64,000 bases of DNA from CAYVOX01 sp964453035 (GTDB lineage Bacteria; Chloroflexota; Anaerolineae; Anaerolineales; Anaerolineaceae). The stretch lies in NCBI GenBank assembly GCA_964453035.1, contig CAYVOX010000001.1, forward strand, positions 1-64,000, in the 5' to 3' direction. The notes beneath the pieces are model-generated. The model was not told the DNA's origin and did not search any database. It saw nothing but the letters and a program-made list of their open reading frames with translations. The translations under genes were made by a program, and so were the position numbers. How positions within the stretch are numbered: the first letter of the stretch is position 1; each line of letters opens with the position of its first letter. Below, in pieces: positions 15,052 through 23,859 of this stretch.

Positions 15052-17595
15052 ATGCCGCGCGTCAAACCACAACCCGCCCTGCCTCAAGAAATCCCATTTG
15101 GGATGATCATCATCCCCTCACAGCCTGCCTCCCCACTCCCCCTTGAAAAAACCACCATCACCGGGCAGATTACCGGTCCGCTTGCATCCATTGCCATCAC
15201 CCAGGCTTTCACCAATCCCCTCACCAAACCCCTCGAGCTGGAATACCTCTTTCCAATTCCCCATAAAGCCTCCGTCACTGATTTTGAAATCCGCATAGCC
15301 GACCGCATTATCCGTGGTGACTTGCGCGAAGTTGAACAGGCGCGTCAGGCTTATGAAAAAGCCATCTCGAATGGTCAACAGGCAGCGCTCCTCGAAGAAC
15401 GCCGTCCCAACCTCTTTGCCGTTCGCCTGGCTAATATCCGCCCTGCTGAACCCATCCTCGCTTCAATCCGCTACCAGGAGTCGCTAAACTACCGCGAAGG
15501 CGAATACGAACTGGTCATCCCCATGGGTCTCACGCCGAAGTTCACTTCCCCCGACCACCCGCAAGAAAGCACAGGCGTCACAGCCCCCGTTGCCCTGCCC
15601 GGTGAAAAAATCGGCCCGGTCGAAATATCCATTGGTGTGGATGCTGGCGTTTCCCTGGCAGATCCCACCAGCCCCAGCCACAGGCTCAGCATCACCCGAC
15701 TCGATGAGCGCCGGCTGAATCTTTCCCTATCTCAGCCCTACATTCCCGATCACGACTTCGTCCTCCGGCTGCCTGTAGCCCAATCCGCTCTCAAACTGGC
15801 TTCATACTGCTCTCCGCACGCTGCCGGCGACGTTTTCCTCGCTACATTGCTTCCGCCCGCTCTGCTAGAGTCTGCTGCCGCTCCATCCCCCCGCGAGTTC
15901 ATTTTCGTGCTCGACCGTTCCGGTTCCATGTCCGGTGAACCCATCTCCCAGGCGCGCAACGCCCTCCGCGCCTGCCTCCGCACCCTCAACCTCACCGATA
16001 CCTTCGCCATCCTCCTTTTTGACAACGATTTGGAATGGTTCAAGCCTGCCTCCTCGCCGGTAACCCAGGCCAATATTGATGCCGCCGATCAATTCTTAGC
16101 CGGAGTAGAAGGCCGTGGAGGAACCGAAATCATCCCCGCCATTCAGGCGTCCCTCGCCATCCCTCGCGATGTGGAACGCACCCGCTTTGTCGTCTTCCTC
16201 ACCGATGGTGCCGTCTCCGCGGATGAGCGCGCCATTTCCGAAGTCCGCCGCAGATTAGGAGATGCACGCTTCTTCACCTTTGGCATCGGTCCATCCGTCA
16301 ACCGCGCCTTGCTACAAAAATTAGCATCCATCGGACGCGGTACGTGCGAGTTTCTCCAGCTCAGAGAGGATATCGAAGGCGCTATCATGCGTTTTCAGGA
16401 TCGCGTCTCCTTCCCCGTCCTGACCAACCTAAAAGTCGAGTACCGCCACGCAAAATTCTGGGATACCTATCCCTCCATCCTGCCAGATGTCTATTCCGGC
16501 ACCCCCTTGCAACTGGTCGGACGCATCCAACCCACCTCCGGTAAGACGCCGCGAATCATCCTGCGCGGTGTACGTCAGGGTCAACCTGTTGAAATGGCAG
16601 CCGACCTCGTCCCCCTCTCCGCGCCAGAACCAGCCGTGCTGCGCGCCTGGGCTAAAGCCCGCATTGACGATCTCGAAGAACAGGCCGAATCGATGGGAAA
16701 ACCTTTTCACCAGATAAGAGATGAAATCATCGGCCTGGCCCTTGAGCACCGCCTCGTCACCCGTTTCACAGCATTTGTGGCAATCGATTCAGCCCAGGTT
16801 AATCCGGATGGCAAACCCATGCTGCTCATGGTCTCTCAGCCCCTGCCAGAAGGCCTTGATCCTTCCGGGTTTGGTATTGCGCCTCCCATCCAGTATGCAT
16901 CAATGTCGATGCCAATTCCTTCTGCCCCGGTTCGCTACATGAAAATGCGGCACCTCGCTGAACAATCCGACGACGCTTTCATTTCCGCTGATAGCTTGAT
17001 GGCCTCAGACGTCCCGTCCTTCCTTCGTGTTGGTGCCAGAGGATCCGCCGCACGGCCTTCAATGCCTCCTGCTCAACCTGAGCTCTTACCAGTCGACCAG
17101 TCCGATCCGGAATCGACATTACGCTGGTTGGCTCGCACCCAGAACCTGGACGGTTCCTGGCCTGCCGGTGCCGAATTCACTGCGCTTGCCCTGCTTTTCA
17201 TGGTACGCAACGGCTGCACCCATAGCCTGGGGCATTACCGCACGCAGGTTAAACGGGCAGCCCACTGGCTGGGCAACACAGACCTGCTCGATTTTCCGGC
17301 CTTCCTGGCAGCCCTGGCCCTGCATGAACTGGCTTCACGTACCAATCTCTACGAGCACCTCAGCATGGTCAGTCACAAGGTTTACAGCCTTCCAAAGCCA
17401 TCAACTCCTTCTCAAGAAGCCGCCCTGGCGCTGGTGAAATCACAAAAGTTGCCGGTCGCGCTGCCTGCTTCCATCGCCAGCCTGGACGACCTGCGCCTGG
17501 CTCGCCTGTGCGGTTCGACCATGGATTGCCCCGCTGCTTTGCTTTCCAGGCCAGATGCCGATTTAGCCCGTCTCTGGTCAGCCCTGCCCGTCTGA
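15052..17595 (+). CDS. VIT and von Willebrand factor A domain protein with QW-like tail
   Basis: This 847-aa protein resembles inter-alpha-trypsin-inhibitor heavy chains and PARP4. A VIT domain fills about residues 20-150 (AITQAFTNPL, ARQAYEKAI and LFAVRLANI segments). A VWA domain at about 280-450 has an intact MIDAS start DRSGSMSGEP, TDGAVS and a downstream GIG segment. A C-terminal part at about 680-790 contains LRWLARTQNLDGSWPAG, a QW/toroid-like repeat start seen in prenyltransferase-like alpha/alpha barrels. No signal peptide or membrane segment is seen, so it is probably cytoplasmic. The start ATG follows AAGGAG. It is co-transcribed with the MerR gene and ends at a terminator. The role is unknown. 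Confidence 0.85.
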   Translation: MPRVKPQPALPQEIPFGMIIIPSQPASPLPLEKTTITGQITGPLASIAITQAFTNPLTKPLELEYLFPIPHKASVTDFEIRIADRIIRGDLREVEQARQAYEKAISNGQQAALLEERRPNLFAVRLANIRPAEPILASIRYQESLNYREGEYELVIPMGLTPKFTSPDHPQESTGVTAPVALPGEKIGPVEISIGVDAGVSLADPTSPSHRLSITRLDERRLNLSLSQPYIPDHDFVLRLPVAQSALKLASYCSPHAAGDVFLATLLPPALLESAAAPSPREFIFVLDRSGSMSGEPISQARNALRACLRTLNLTDTFAILLFDNDLEWFKPASSPVTQANIDAADQFLAGVEGRGGTEIIPAIQASLAIPRDVERTRFVVFLTDGAVSADERAISEVRRRLGDARFFTFGIGPSVNRALLQKLASIGRGTCEFLQLREDIEGAIMRFQDRVSFPVLTNLKVEYRHAKFWDTYPSILPDVYSGTPLQLVGRIQPTSGKTPRIILRGVRQGQPVEMAADLVPLSAPEPAVLRAWAKARIDDLEEQAESMGKPFHQIRDEIIGLALEHRLVTRFTAFVAIDSAQVNPDGKPMLLMVSQPLPEGLDPSGFGIAPPIQYASMSMPIPSAPVRYMKMRHLAEQSDDAFISADSLMASDVPSFLRVGARGSAARPSMPPAQPELLPVDQSDPESTLRWLARTQNLDGSWPAGAEFTALALLFMVRNGCTHSLGHYRTQVKRAAHWLGNTDLLDFPAFLAALALHELASRTNLYEHLSMVSHKVYSLPKPSTPSQEAALALVKSQKLPVALPASIASLDDLRLARLCGSTMDCPAALLSRPDADLARLWSALPV

Positions 17596-17613
17596 TTTGC
17601 CGGTCTCCCTTCT

Positions 17614-17648
17614 CACCCTCTGCCTGTTCCTGGCAGGGGGTGTTTTTG
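17614..17648 (+). terminator. Intrinsic terminator after the VIT-VWA gene
   Basis: The inverted repeat CACCC(T)CTGCC / GGCAG(GG)GGGTG is followed by TTTTT at 17643-17647. It closes the MerR-VWA transcript and separates it from the RelA/SpoT gene. Confidence 0.85.
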
Positions 17649-17671
17649 CTATAACTCTTAGCCCATTCCCC

Positions 17672-17701
17672 TTGTGCCTGCCTGCCAGGCAAGGGTATAC
17701 T
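17672..17701 (+). promoter_or_regulatory. Candidate promoter of the RelA/SpoT gene, near-leaderless
   Basis: TTGTGC (17672-17677) and TATACT (17696-17701) are 18 bases apart, and the ATG is at 17709. The -10 to ATG gap is only seven bases, so the transcript would be nearly leaderless. The spacer contains a CCTGCCAGG palindrome. Confidence 0.5.
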
Positions 17702-17708
17702 AGGGAAC

Positions 17709-19931
17709 ATGAAAATCGAGAACCTGATGGAGGCTTTGCCTGAAATCTACTCGCCTGCCGACCGCGAGCTGGTTTTACGCGCCTACCGTTTTGCCGAATC
17801 CGCTCACGAAGGGCAGTTTCGCATCTCAGGCGAGCCTTACATCAGCCATTGCGTCTCGGTTGCCTTTATCCTCGCTGAAATGCGCGTTCCTCCCACAGTG
17901 ATCGCAGCTGGCCTGCTGCACGATACGGTTGAAGACACCCCCGTCACCCTGGCAGATATCCTCACCCACTTTGGCGAGGAGGTGAGCAATCTGGTTGACG
18001 GCGTCACCAAGCTCACCCACCTGCCCCGCGTCTCTCGCGCAGACCAACTCCTCACCCAGCCCAACCCGCAAGCGCCAGAAGAAGACGAAGATGAAGCCAA
18101 CCTGCCTGCCTCCACCCGCGACCGCAACAAAGCCCTGCGCAATGAAACCCTACGAAAAACCTTCATGGCAATGGGCGATGATATTCGTGTCGTTCTGGTC
18201 AAGCTGGCAGACCGCCTGCACAACATGCGCACCCTCGGTTACCTGCCCGAAACCAAGCGCAAACGCATCGCCCAGGAGACGCTGGATATTTTTGCTCCTC
18301 TTGCAAACCGTCTCGGCATCTGGCGCATCAAATGGGAATTGGAAGATCTCGGCTTCCGCTACACCAATCCCGAAAAATACAAAGAGATCGCGGAAAATCT
18401 CGCCGAGCGCCGCTCCGACCGCGAAGTTCAGATTCAACACATCATTGACCACCTAAAAGAGGTGCTGGAGCAATCGGAAATCGTGGCTGAAATTACTGGC
18501 CGCCCCAAGCATATCTACTCCATTTACCGCAAAATGATGGAGAAAGGCAAGCCTTTTGACCTCGTCCGCGACCTGCGCGCCGTCCGCCTGATCGTAAAAG
18601 ATGTTCCCGCCTGTTACATAGCCCTCGGAGTCATTCACACCCACTGGCGCCCCATCCCAAACGAATTTGACGACTATATCGCCGCCCCCAAGGATAATTA
18701 TTACCAGTCGCTTCACACCGCGGTGATTTACGACGACGGCAAATCCATCGAAGTGCAGATTCGCACCGCTGAAATGCACCAGAACGCCGAATACGGCATC
18801 GCCGCTCACTGGCGGTATAAGGAACGCGGCAAAAAAGATGAGGAATACGAACAGCGCATTAACTGGCTGCGGAAATTAATGGAATGGCGCCAGGAGGTGC
18901 AGGACGCGCAGGAATTTGTTGACGGCATGAAAACCGATGTCTTTCAGGACCGCGTCTACGTCTTCACCCCCCGCGGAGATATCATCGACCTGCCAGCCGG
19001 TTCCACCCCCATCGACTTCGCTTACCACGTCCACACAGAGATTGGCCATCGCTGCCGCGGCGCAAAAATCAACGGCAAGCTGGTCACCCTCGAATATACC
19101 CTGCGCACCGGAGACCAGGTTGAGATTCTCACCGCCAAGCAGGGTGGTCCCAGCCGAGATTGGCTGAATCCCAACCTCGGCCTGGTCAACACGCAGCGCG
19201 CCCGCTCAAAAATTCGCCAGTGGTTCAAATGGCAGGATCGCGAGCAAAACCTGCTGCAAGGCAAATCCATTTTTGAGCGCGAACTGCGCCGCCTCGGCAT
19301 CTCCAGCGTCAATCTTGAGGACCTGGCCCGCCGCTTTGAAGTGAAATCCGTTGATGACCTTTACGTTGAAGTCGGCTGCGGTGACCTTTCTATGAGCCGT
19401 GTCATCACCGCCCTCTCAGAAGCCGAGCTGGGCACCCCCTCACTCATTGAGCCAATTCCCACCAACGAACCGGTCAAACCCACCGCCAGTGGCACACAGG
19501 TCACCGTCCTGGGTCTCAAAGGACTGCTCACCGTCATGGCGCGCTGCTGCAACCCCGCCCCTGGCGATGATATCATCGGGTACATCACCCGCGGGCGCGG
19601 CGCTACCATCCACCGCCAGGATTGCCCCAACATCCTGCGCCAGCCTGACCGCGAGCGCCTGGTCAAAGTAACCTGGGGCGAACCCGTTGCCACCTATCCC
19701 GTTGCGGTGCTCGTCAAAGCCTACGACCGCCAGGGGCTAATGGCGGATATCTACAACATCCTCAACAATGAAAACGTCAACCTACCCAATTTCACCGTCA
19801 AGGTAACCCACAACCTGGCAGCCATCAACCTGGTGCTTGAAGTTAACTCCATTTCGCAGCTCAGCCGCGTCCTCACCCGCATCGAGAACCTCCCCAATGT
19901 GATGGAAGCCAAGCGCCTGCGCGCCGGATGA
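17709..19931 (+). CDS. Bifunctional (p)ppGpp synthetase/hydrolase, RelA/SpoT family
   Basis: This is a long RSH protein (740 aa) that sets the stringent-response alarmone level. The HD hydrolase domain (about 30-200) keeps HDTVEDT, so hydrolysis is probably active. The synthetase domain (about 240-375) has GRPKHIYSIYRKM and the EVQIRT...AEYGIAAHW signature. A TGS domain (about 415-475) begins RVYVFTPRGDI, and a C-terminal ACT domain (about 665-735) follows a Cys-containing MARCCNP segment. The start is ATG 17709 with no clear Shine-Dalgarno. Synthetase and hydrolase motifs are both intact, which points to a single bifunctional Rel rather than a hydrolase-dead RelA. Confidence 0.95.
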   Translation: MKIENLMEALPEIYSPADRELVLRAYRFAESAHEGQFRISGEPYISHCVSVAFILAEMRVPPTVIAAGLLHDTVEDTPVTLADILTHFGEEVSNLVDGVTKLTHLPRVSRADQLLTQPNPQAPEEDEDEANLPASTRDRNKALRNETLRKTFMAMGDDIRVVLVKLADRLHNMRTLGYLPETKRKRIAQETLDIFAPLANRLGIWRIKWELEDLGFRYTNPEKYKEIAENLAERRSDREVQIQHIIDHLKEVLEQSEIVAEITGRPKHIYSIYRKMMEKGKPFDLVRDLRAVRLIVKDVPACYIALGVIHTHWRPIPNEFDDYIAAPKDNYYQSLHTAVIYDDGKSIEVQIRTAEMHQNAEYGIAAHWRYKERGKKDEEYEQRINWLRKLMEWRQEVQDAQEFVDGMKTDVFQDRVYVFTPRGDIIDLPAGSTPIDFAYHVHTEIGHRCRGAKINGKLVTLEYTLRTGDQVEILTAKQGGPSRDWLNPNLGLVNTQRARSKIRQWFKWQDREQNLLQGKSIFERELRRLGISSVNLEDLARRFEVKSVDDLYVEVGCGDLSMSRVITALSEAELGTPSLIEPIPTNEPVKPTASGTQVTVLGLKGLLTVMARCCNPAPGDDIIGYITRGRGATIHRQDCPNILRQPDRERLVKVTWGEPVATYPVAVLVKAYDRQGLMADIYNILNNENVNLPNFTVKVTHNLAAINLVLEVNSISQLSRVLTRIENLPNVMEAKRLRAG

Positions 19932-20133
19932 CCTAACTCAAATCAGTTGATGGGGGATAATTCTGGTTGCAATCCTCAGAATAGTGGTAAAATCAGCGCA
20001 ACTTTATGCGGGAGAAAATCAAGAGGTTTACATCGTCCGTTTTTTGTAAGGGCTTTACGGTTCACCCTGTCTGGAGTAAAATCGCTCCCTGACAAGCCTT
20101 CGTCAAATCAATGCCGCCCGGACCACAAGGAAC

Positions 20134-20565
20134 ATGAAAATAAAAGCATATTGGTGGATCTTCGTAATAACCTCGATTATCGGCATTTTGAACGGCCTGT
20201 ACCTTACCTTGCTAAAACTCTCCAACAATAAAAGCCTCTGCATTCAAGGGGTAGGAGATTGCTGGTCGGTCAACACCAGCATTTATTCGCAAATTTACGG
20301 CATCCCTGTGGCGCTTTTGGGTACCCTCGCCTTCCTGACCTTGTTGCTGCTCTTTCTGTATGAGTCCAGGTTTGCTCTGCTGCGCGATTATTCCAGGCAC
20401 ATCTTATTTGGCATCAGCCTGGTTGGCGTTCTCTACTCTGCATACCTAACTTACCTGGAATTTGCCGTAATCCAGGCCGTGTGCCCGTTCTGCATCCTAT
20501 CTGCAATTTCTATGACGGTTCTCTTTATCTTATCGGTAATCCGACTGGCTCGCAGCCAGCCTTAA
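20134..20565 (+). CDS. Vitamin K epoxide reductase (VKOR) family membrane protein
   Basis: This 143-aa integral membrane protein has about four hydrophobic helices. Bacterial VKORs reoxidise periplasmic thiol oxidases such as DsbA and pass electrons to quinone. The signature cysteines are present: a first pair in the loop after helix 1 (SLCIQGVGDCWSVN) and the catalytic CPFC in the last helix. A Ser/Thr-rich segment (NTSIYS) follows the first pair, as in the family. It has AAGGAAC before the ATG. No DsbA-like partner is adjacent; the 200 bp upstream hold AT-rich promoter-like sequence but no supported gene. Confidence 0.9.
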   Translation: MKIKAYWWIFVITSIIGILNGLYLTLLKLSNNKSLCIQGVGDCWSVNTSIYSQIYGIPVALLGTLAFLTLLLLFLYESRFALLRDYSRHILFGISLVGVLYSAYLTYLEFAVIQAVCPFCILSAISMTVLFILSVIRLARSQP

Positions 20566-20595
20566 TCAATCAACAAAATGAGGAGGTAATTACTG

Positions 20596-20829
20596 ATGCC
20601 GCGTATCCGCTGCCATTACTTGGACTGCCAGTTTATCGACGAAGGATATTGCAGTGCTGCTGCCGTTGAATTCGATCCCGACACAGGTTGCATGACCTAC
20701 TCACCCAACGCTGAATCATCCAACGAGGACGAGTGGGACGAAGAAGAAGAATTGGATGAATGGGAAGAACTGGAAGACGAGGAAGAAGAGGACGAGGACC
20801 TCTGGCCTGACGAAGAAGAAGAGTTTTAG
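20596..20829 (+). CDS. Small cysteine-motif protein with polyacidic tail (DUF1540-like)
   Basis: This is a 77-aa protein in two halves. Residues 1-36 hold four regularly spaced cysteines (CHYLDC, then GYCSAAAVEF, then GCMTY). That is the pattern of the small DUF1540-type putative metal-binding domain: C-x4-C, then CxA, a hydrophobic strand and a final C. Residues 40-77 are almost only Asp, Glu and Trp. The start ATG is preceded by a strong AGGAGG, indicating real and efficient translation. It lies 30 bp after the VKOR gene on the same strand and is followed by a perfect terminator. Zn binding and a role in redox or metal buffering are guesses. Confidence 0.8.
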   Translation: MPRIRCHYLDCQFIDEGYCSAAAVEFDPDTGCMTYSPNAESSNEDEWDEEEELDEWEELEDEEEEDEDLWPDEEEEF

Positions 20830-20903
20830 AATCAATAAAATCTGAGCGCAACAACAATCGCCGGGGGGCTTCACAGGGTGTAGCAGGCATAAAGCCGGGT
20901 CCG

Positions 20904-20956
20904 GCAGGGGTGTGATATCCATCAAGACATGTTTTTCACACCCCTGCTCTTTTTTT
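20904..20956 (+). terminator. Intrinsic terminator after the acidic Cys protein
   Basis: Perfect stem GCAGGGGTGTGA (20904-20915) with TCACACCCCTGC (20936-20947), then TCTTTTTTT. Between the stop codon and this stem is a second GC-rich hairpin (GCCGG/CCGGC, about 20862-20905), giving a structured 3' UTR of about 130 bases. Confidence 0.93.
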
Positions 20957-21103
20957 CCTCAGGTTCGTCCTAAAGCTTTGTGGCTTTTTCCACCGCTGTT
21001 TCTGACATTCATCCTGAGAAATAGTGACTTAATATCATAGCATCACCCTGCAAGATTGATTAGGATAATAACAGTCCGAATTGTAAATACCAGGAGAACG
21101 AAA

Positions 21104-22174
21104 ATGAAAAAGCTTTCCCGCCGCGCATTCCTGAAAAAATCTGCCCTCGGTATTGGCGCATTCACATTGGGCCAAATGCTTGCCGGTTGCGCCCCACAGG
21201 CAACCCCTCTCCCGCCCACCCAGATGCCCCCAACTACGGCGCCCAGCCAGGCTCCTTCTGCCACTTTGCCTCTCCAACCCACCTCAACCTCTGCTCCCCT
21301 CGCCACCGATGCGCCGAAACCCACCGTCACCATCACCAGCGCGCCAACCAGCACCTCCAACCCGCCGGAACTGGTCGTAGCCCGCGGCGCTGACCCCGAA
21401 CAATTGGTTCGCCAGGCGCTGCTGGCAATGGGTGGTATTGAACGTTTCATTAAAAAGGGTGCCAAAGTCGTCATTAAACCCAATATCTGCGTCGCCTACC
21501 ACACCTACGAATATGCCGCCACCACCAATCCCTGGGTGGTTGCCGCCCTCGTCAAGCTGTGCAAAGAGGCTGGAGCAGCCACCGTTCGAGTTTTTGATTA
21601 CCCCTTTGGTGGTACCGCCAAAGACGCCTACATCAAAAGTGGTATTGATGCCCAGGTCAAGGCTGCCGGCGGTGAAATGGTCATCATGTCCGATTACAAA
21701 TTCGTGCCCACCACCATTCCGCGCGGCAAAGACCTCAAGAACATCATGATTTACGATGAGATTCTCAAGGCTGATGCCATTATCAACGTCCCCATTGCCA
21801 AGCACCACAATCTGGCGCGCTACACCCTCTCGATGAAAAACCTGATGGGCGTCATTGACGACCGCATTGGCATTCACCGCAACGTTGGCCAACGCCTTGC
21901 CGACCTGGCTACCGTCATAAAACCCACCCTCAACGTAGTAGATGCCGTCCGCACCCTCATGAATAACGGTCCCACCGGTGGAAACCTCGCGGATGTCAAG
22001 AAGCAGGATACGATTATTGTCTCCCCCGATATCATCGCTGCGGATGCCTACGCCTCAACCCTCTTCGGCAAACAACCCTACGATCTTACTTACGTTGTCG
22101 CCGGCGCGGCCATGGGAATCGGCAAAATGGATCTTAAAGCCATTCGCATCCAGGAGATCAAAGTTGGCGGCTGA
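21104..22174 (+). CDS. Tat-exported DUF362-domain protein
   Basis: This 356-aa protein begins with a twin-arginine signal (SRRAFLKKSALGIGAF, residues 4-19) and a lipobox-like LAGC, so it is exported folded and may be lipid-anchored. A Thr/Pro-rich linker (about 30-90) leads to a DUF362 domain (about 95-350). That family often occurs with ferredoxin domains and is of unknown biochemical role. Segments such as VVIKPNICV and NVPIAKHH are typical of DUF362. The start is ATG 21104 behind CAGGAG; the longer reading from 21056 would bury the Tat signal. It overlaps the polyferredoxin gene by 11 bp, so the two are expected to form one extracytoplasmic redox unit. Confidence 0.85.
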   Translation: MKKLSRRAFLKKSALGIGAFTLGQMLAGCAPQATPLPPTQMPPTTAPSQAPSATLPLQPTSTSAPLATDAPKPTVTITSAPTSTSNPPELVVARGADPEQLVRQALLAMGGIERFIKKGAKVVIKPNICVAYHTYEYAATTNPWVVAALVKLCKEAGAATVRVFDYPFGGTAKDAYIKSGIDAQVKAAGGEMVIMSDYKFVPTTIPRGKDLKNIMIYDEILKADAIINVPIAKHHNLARYTLSMKNLMGVIDDRIGIHRNVGQRLADLATVIKPTLNVVDAVRTLMNNGPTGGNLADVKKQDTIIVSPDIIAADAYASTLFGKQPYDLTYVVAGAAMGIGKMDLKAIRIQEIKVGG

Positions 22175-23732
22175 AAAAGCAGTGGTCAATGCTAAGCGCA
22201 AGGCGCCCCGTCAAAACACATGGGTGCTCATCCGCAAATGGGTTCAGTGGATTTCACTGGCGCTCTTCATCTTGCTCTTCATCATGTCCAGGCGCGGCGG
22301 CTGGCCCGCTGAGCTTGTCAACCTGCCCATGCGCTTTGACCCGCTCATCTTCTTCTCCAATCTCCTGGCTTCAAAAACCTTTATCCTCAGCGCCAGCCTC
22401 GCTCTGATCACCATTGCATTGACGGTTGTCGTCGGTCGAGCCTGGTGCGGCTGGCTTTGCCCGCTTGGCACCACCCTCGACCTCATCTCCCCCGCATCCA
22501 CTCGCAAATTGCCTCCCCCACCTTCCGAGCAGTGGCGCAAAGTAAAATATGGATTGCTCACCACCATTCTTGTCGCCGCGTTCTTTGGCAATCTCACCCT
22601 GCTCATCCTCGATCCCCTTACCATCGTTTTTCGCACCCTCAGCCTCGTCTTCTGGCCCGCCACCGACCAGGTTGTTACCGCTTTCCAGTACGGTCTCAAC
22701 CAGTTGCCTTTCCTTTCCGATGCCATGACCTCGCTTGATAGCACCCTGCGCGGCGTCATCTTACCCGCGGGCACGCTTTACTATCGAGATGCCATCGTCT
22801 TCCTGTTCGTCTTTATTGCCATCATCGCTCTCAACTGGATTGCGCCGCGCTTCTGGTGCCGCTATCTTTGCCCGCTTGGTGCCCTGCTGGGTTTAATCAG
22901 TAAAATCTCCATTTTTCGCCGCGTGGTTGGAGAGGATTGTAAGAAATGCGGTGTCTGTTCCAGCCGCTGCCCGACCGGAACCATTGATCCCGACCGAGGC
23001 TACGAAAGCGACCCAGGCGAATGCACCCTGTGTATGGATTGCCTGGATGCCTGCCCCCGCAGTTCAATCAGATTGACCTCAGGCTTCAAACCAGCTCCCC
23101 TGCGCGAGTACGATCCCAGCCGCCGCCAGTTTCTCGTCTCGCTTGGCGCAGCGGTTGCAGGGTTGGTGCTCTTCCGCGGTGATATGCGCGCCAGGCGAGA
23201 TGATTCTCACCTCATTCGCCCCCCCGGCGCGCTTGAAAACAAGCTCCTCAACAAATGCGTTCGCTGCGCAGAGTGCATCCGTGCCTGTCCCACCACCGCT
23301 CTGCAACCTGCTATCTTCGAGGCTGGCGTCGAAAGCCTCTGGACCCCCGTTGTCATTCCCCGCCTCGGCTATTGCGACTACTCCTGCAATGCCTGCGGCC
23401 AGGTTTGCCCGGTTCAGGCTATCCCGCCCCTCAGCCTGGAAGAGAAACGCCTTGCTGTCATCGGACGCGCGTACATTGACCATAATCGCTGCATCCCCTG
23501 GGCCGACCATTACGACTGCATCGTTTGCGAAGAGATGTGCCCCGTGCCGGATAAAGCCATCAAACTGATAGCTTCAGAATATCAGCGCCCCGATGGAGAG
23601 ACCGTCACCATCCTGCTGCCCGAGGTCAATCGCGAGCTGTGCATCGGCTGCGGCATCTGCGAATATAAATGCCCCGTCAATGGCGATGCCGCTATCCGCG
23701 TTTACGCTAAAGAGAAAACCAGCCTGTATTAA
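22164..23732 (+). CDS. Membrane polyferredoxin, NapH-like fused to NapG-like
   Basis: This protein is about 522 aa. The N-terminal half (about 1-235) has several membrane helices with two cytoplasmic CxxxCP motifs, GRAWCGWLCP and FWCRYLCP, as in NapH/NosR/MauN. A [4Fe-4S] pair follows (CKKCGVCSSRCP and CTLCMDCLDACP). Near residue 320 an internal SRRQFLVSLGAAVAG resembles a Tat motif plus helix. The C-terminal half carries four more cysteine clusters, as in NapG. It should transfer quinol electrons across the membrane to the DUF362 partner. The start is TTG 22164 with AGGAG seven bases upstream, inside the end of the previous gene. No Nap or Nos catalytic subunit is nearby. Confidence 0.85.
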   Translation: MAAEKAVVNAKRKAPRQNTWVLIRKWVQWISLALFILLFIMSRRGGWPAELVNLPMRFDPLIFFSNLLASKTFILSASLALITIALTVVVGRAWCGWLCPLGTTLDLISPASTRKLPPPPSEQWRKVKYGLLTTILVAAFFGNLTLLILDPLTIVFRTLSLVFWPATDQVVTAFQYGLNQLPFLSDAMTSLDSTLRGVILPAGTLYYRDAIVFLFVFIAIIALNWIAPRFWCRYLCPLGALLGLISKISIFRRVVGEDCKKCGVCSSRCPTGTIDPDRGYESDPGECTLCMDCLDACPRSSIRLTSGFKPAPLREYDPSRRQFLVSLGAAVAGLVLFRGDMRARRDDSHLIRPPGALENKLLNKCVRCAECIRACPTTALQPAIFEAGVESLWTPVVIPRLGYCDYSCNACGQVCPVQAIPPLSLEEKRLAVIGRAYIDHNRCIPWADHYDCIVCEEMCPVPDKAIKLIASEYQRPDGETVTILLPEVNRELCIGCGICEYKCPVNGDAAIRVYAKEKTSLY

Positions 23733-23759
23733 TAGGGCGAACAACAAAATCAATCCAAA

Positions 23760-23797
23760 ATAAAAAGGTGGAAGTAGCTACAGTCTGACTTCCACCT
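23760..23797 (-). terminator. Terminator between convergent genes
   Basis: AGGTGGAAGT (23766-23775) and ACTTCCACCT (23788-23797) are perfect inverted copies. On the minus strand the stem is followed by TTTTTATTTT, so it ends the minus-strand block. It may also slow plus-strand transcripts from the polyferredoxin gene. Confidence 0.88.
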
Positions 23798-23859
23798 GCG
23801 GTTCCACATCCTGCTGAGATTATCACCCCAGAAAAAGAATTAACTGTTAATCATTTTGT

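Noticed and set aside
19947..20231. 94-codon plus-strand frame before and across the VKOR start
   Set aside because: It overlaps the VKOR gene in another frame, has no Shine-Dalgarno and no recognisable features.
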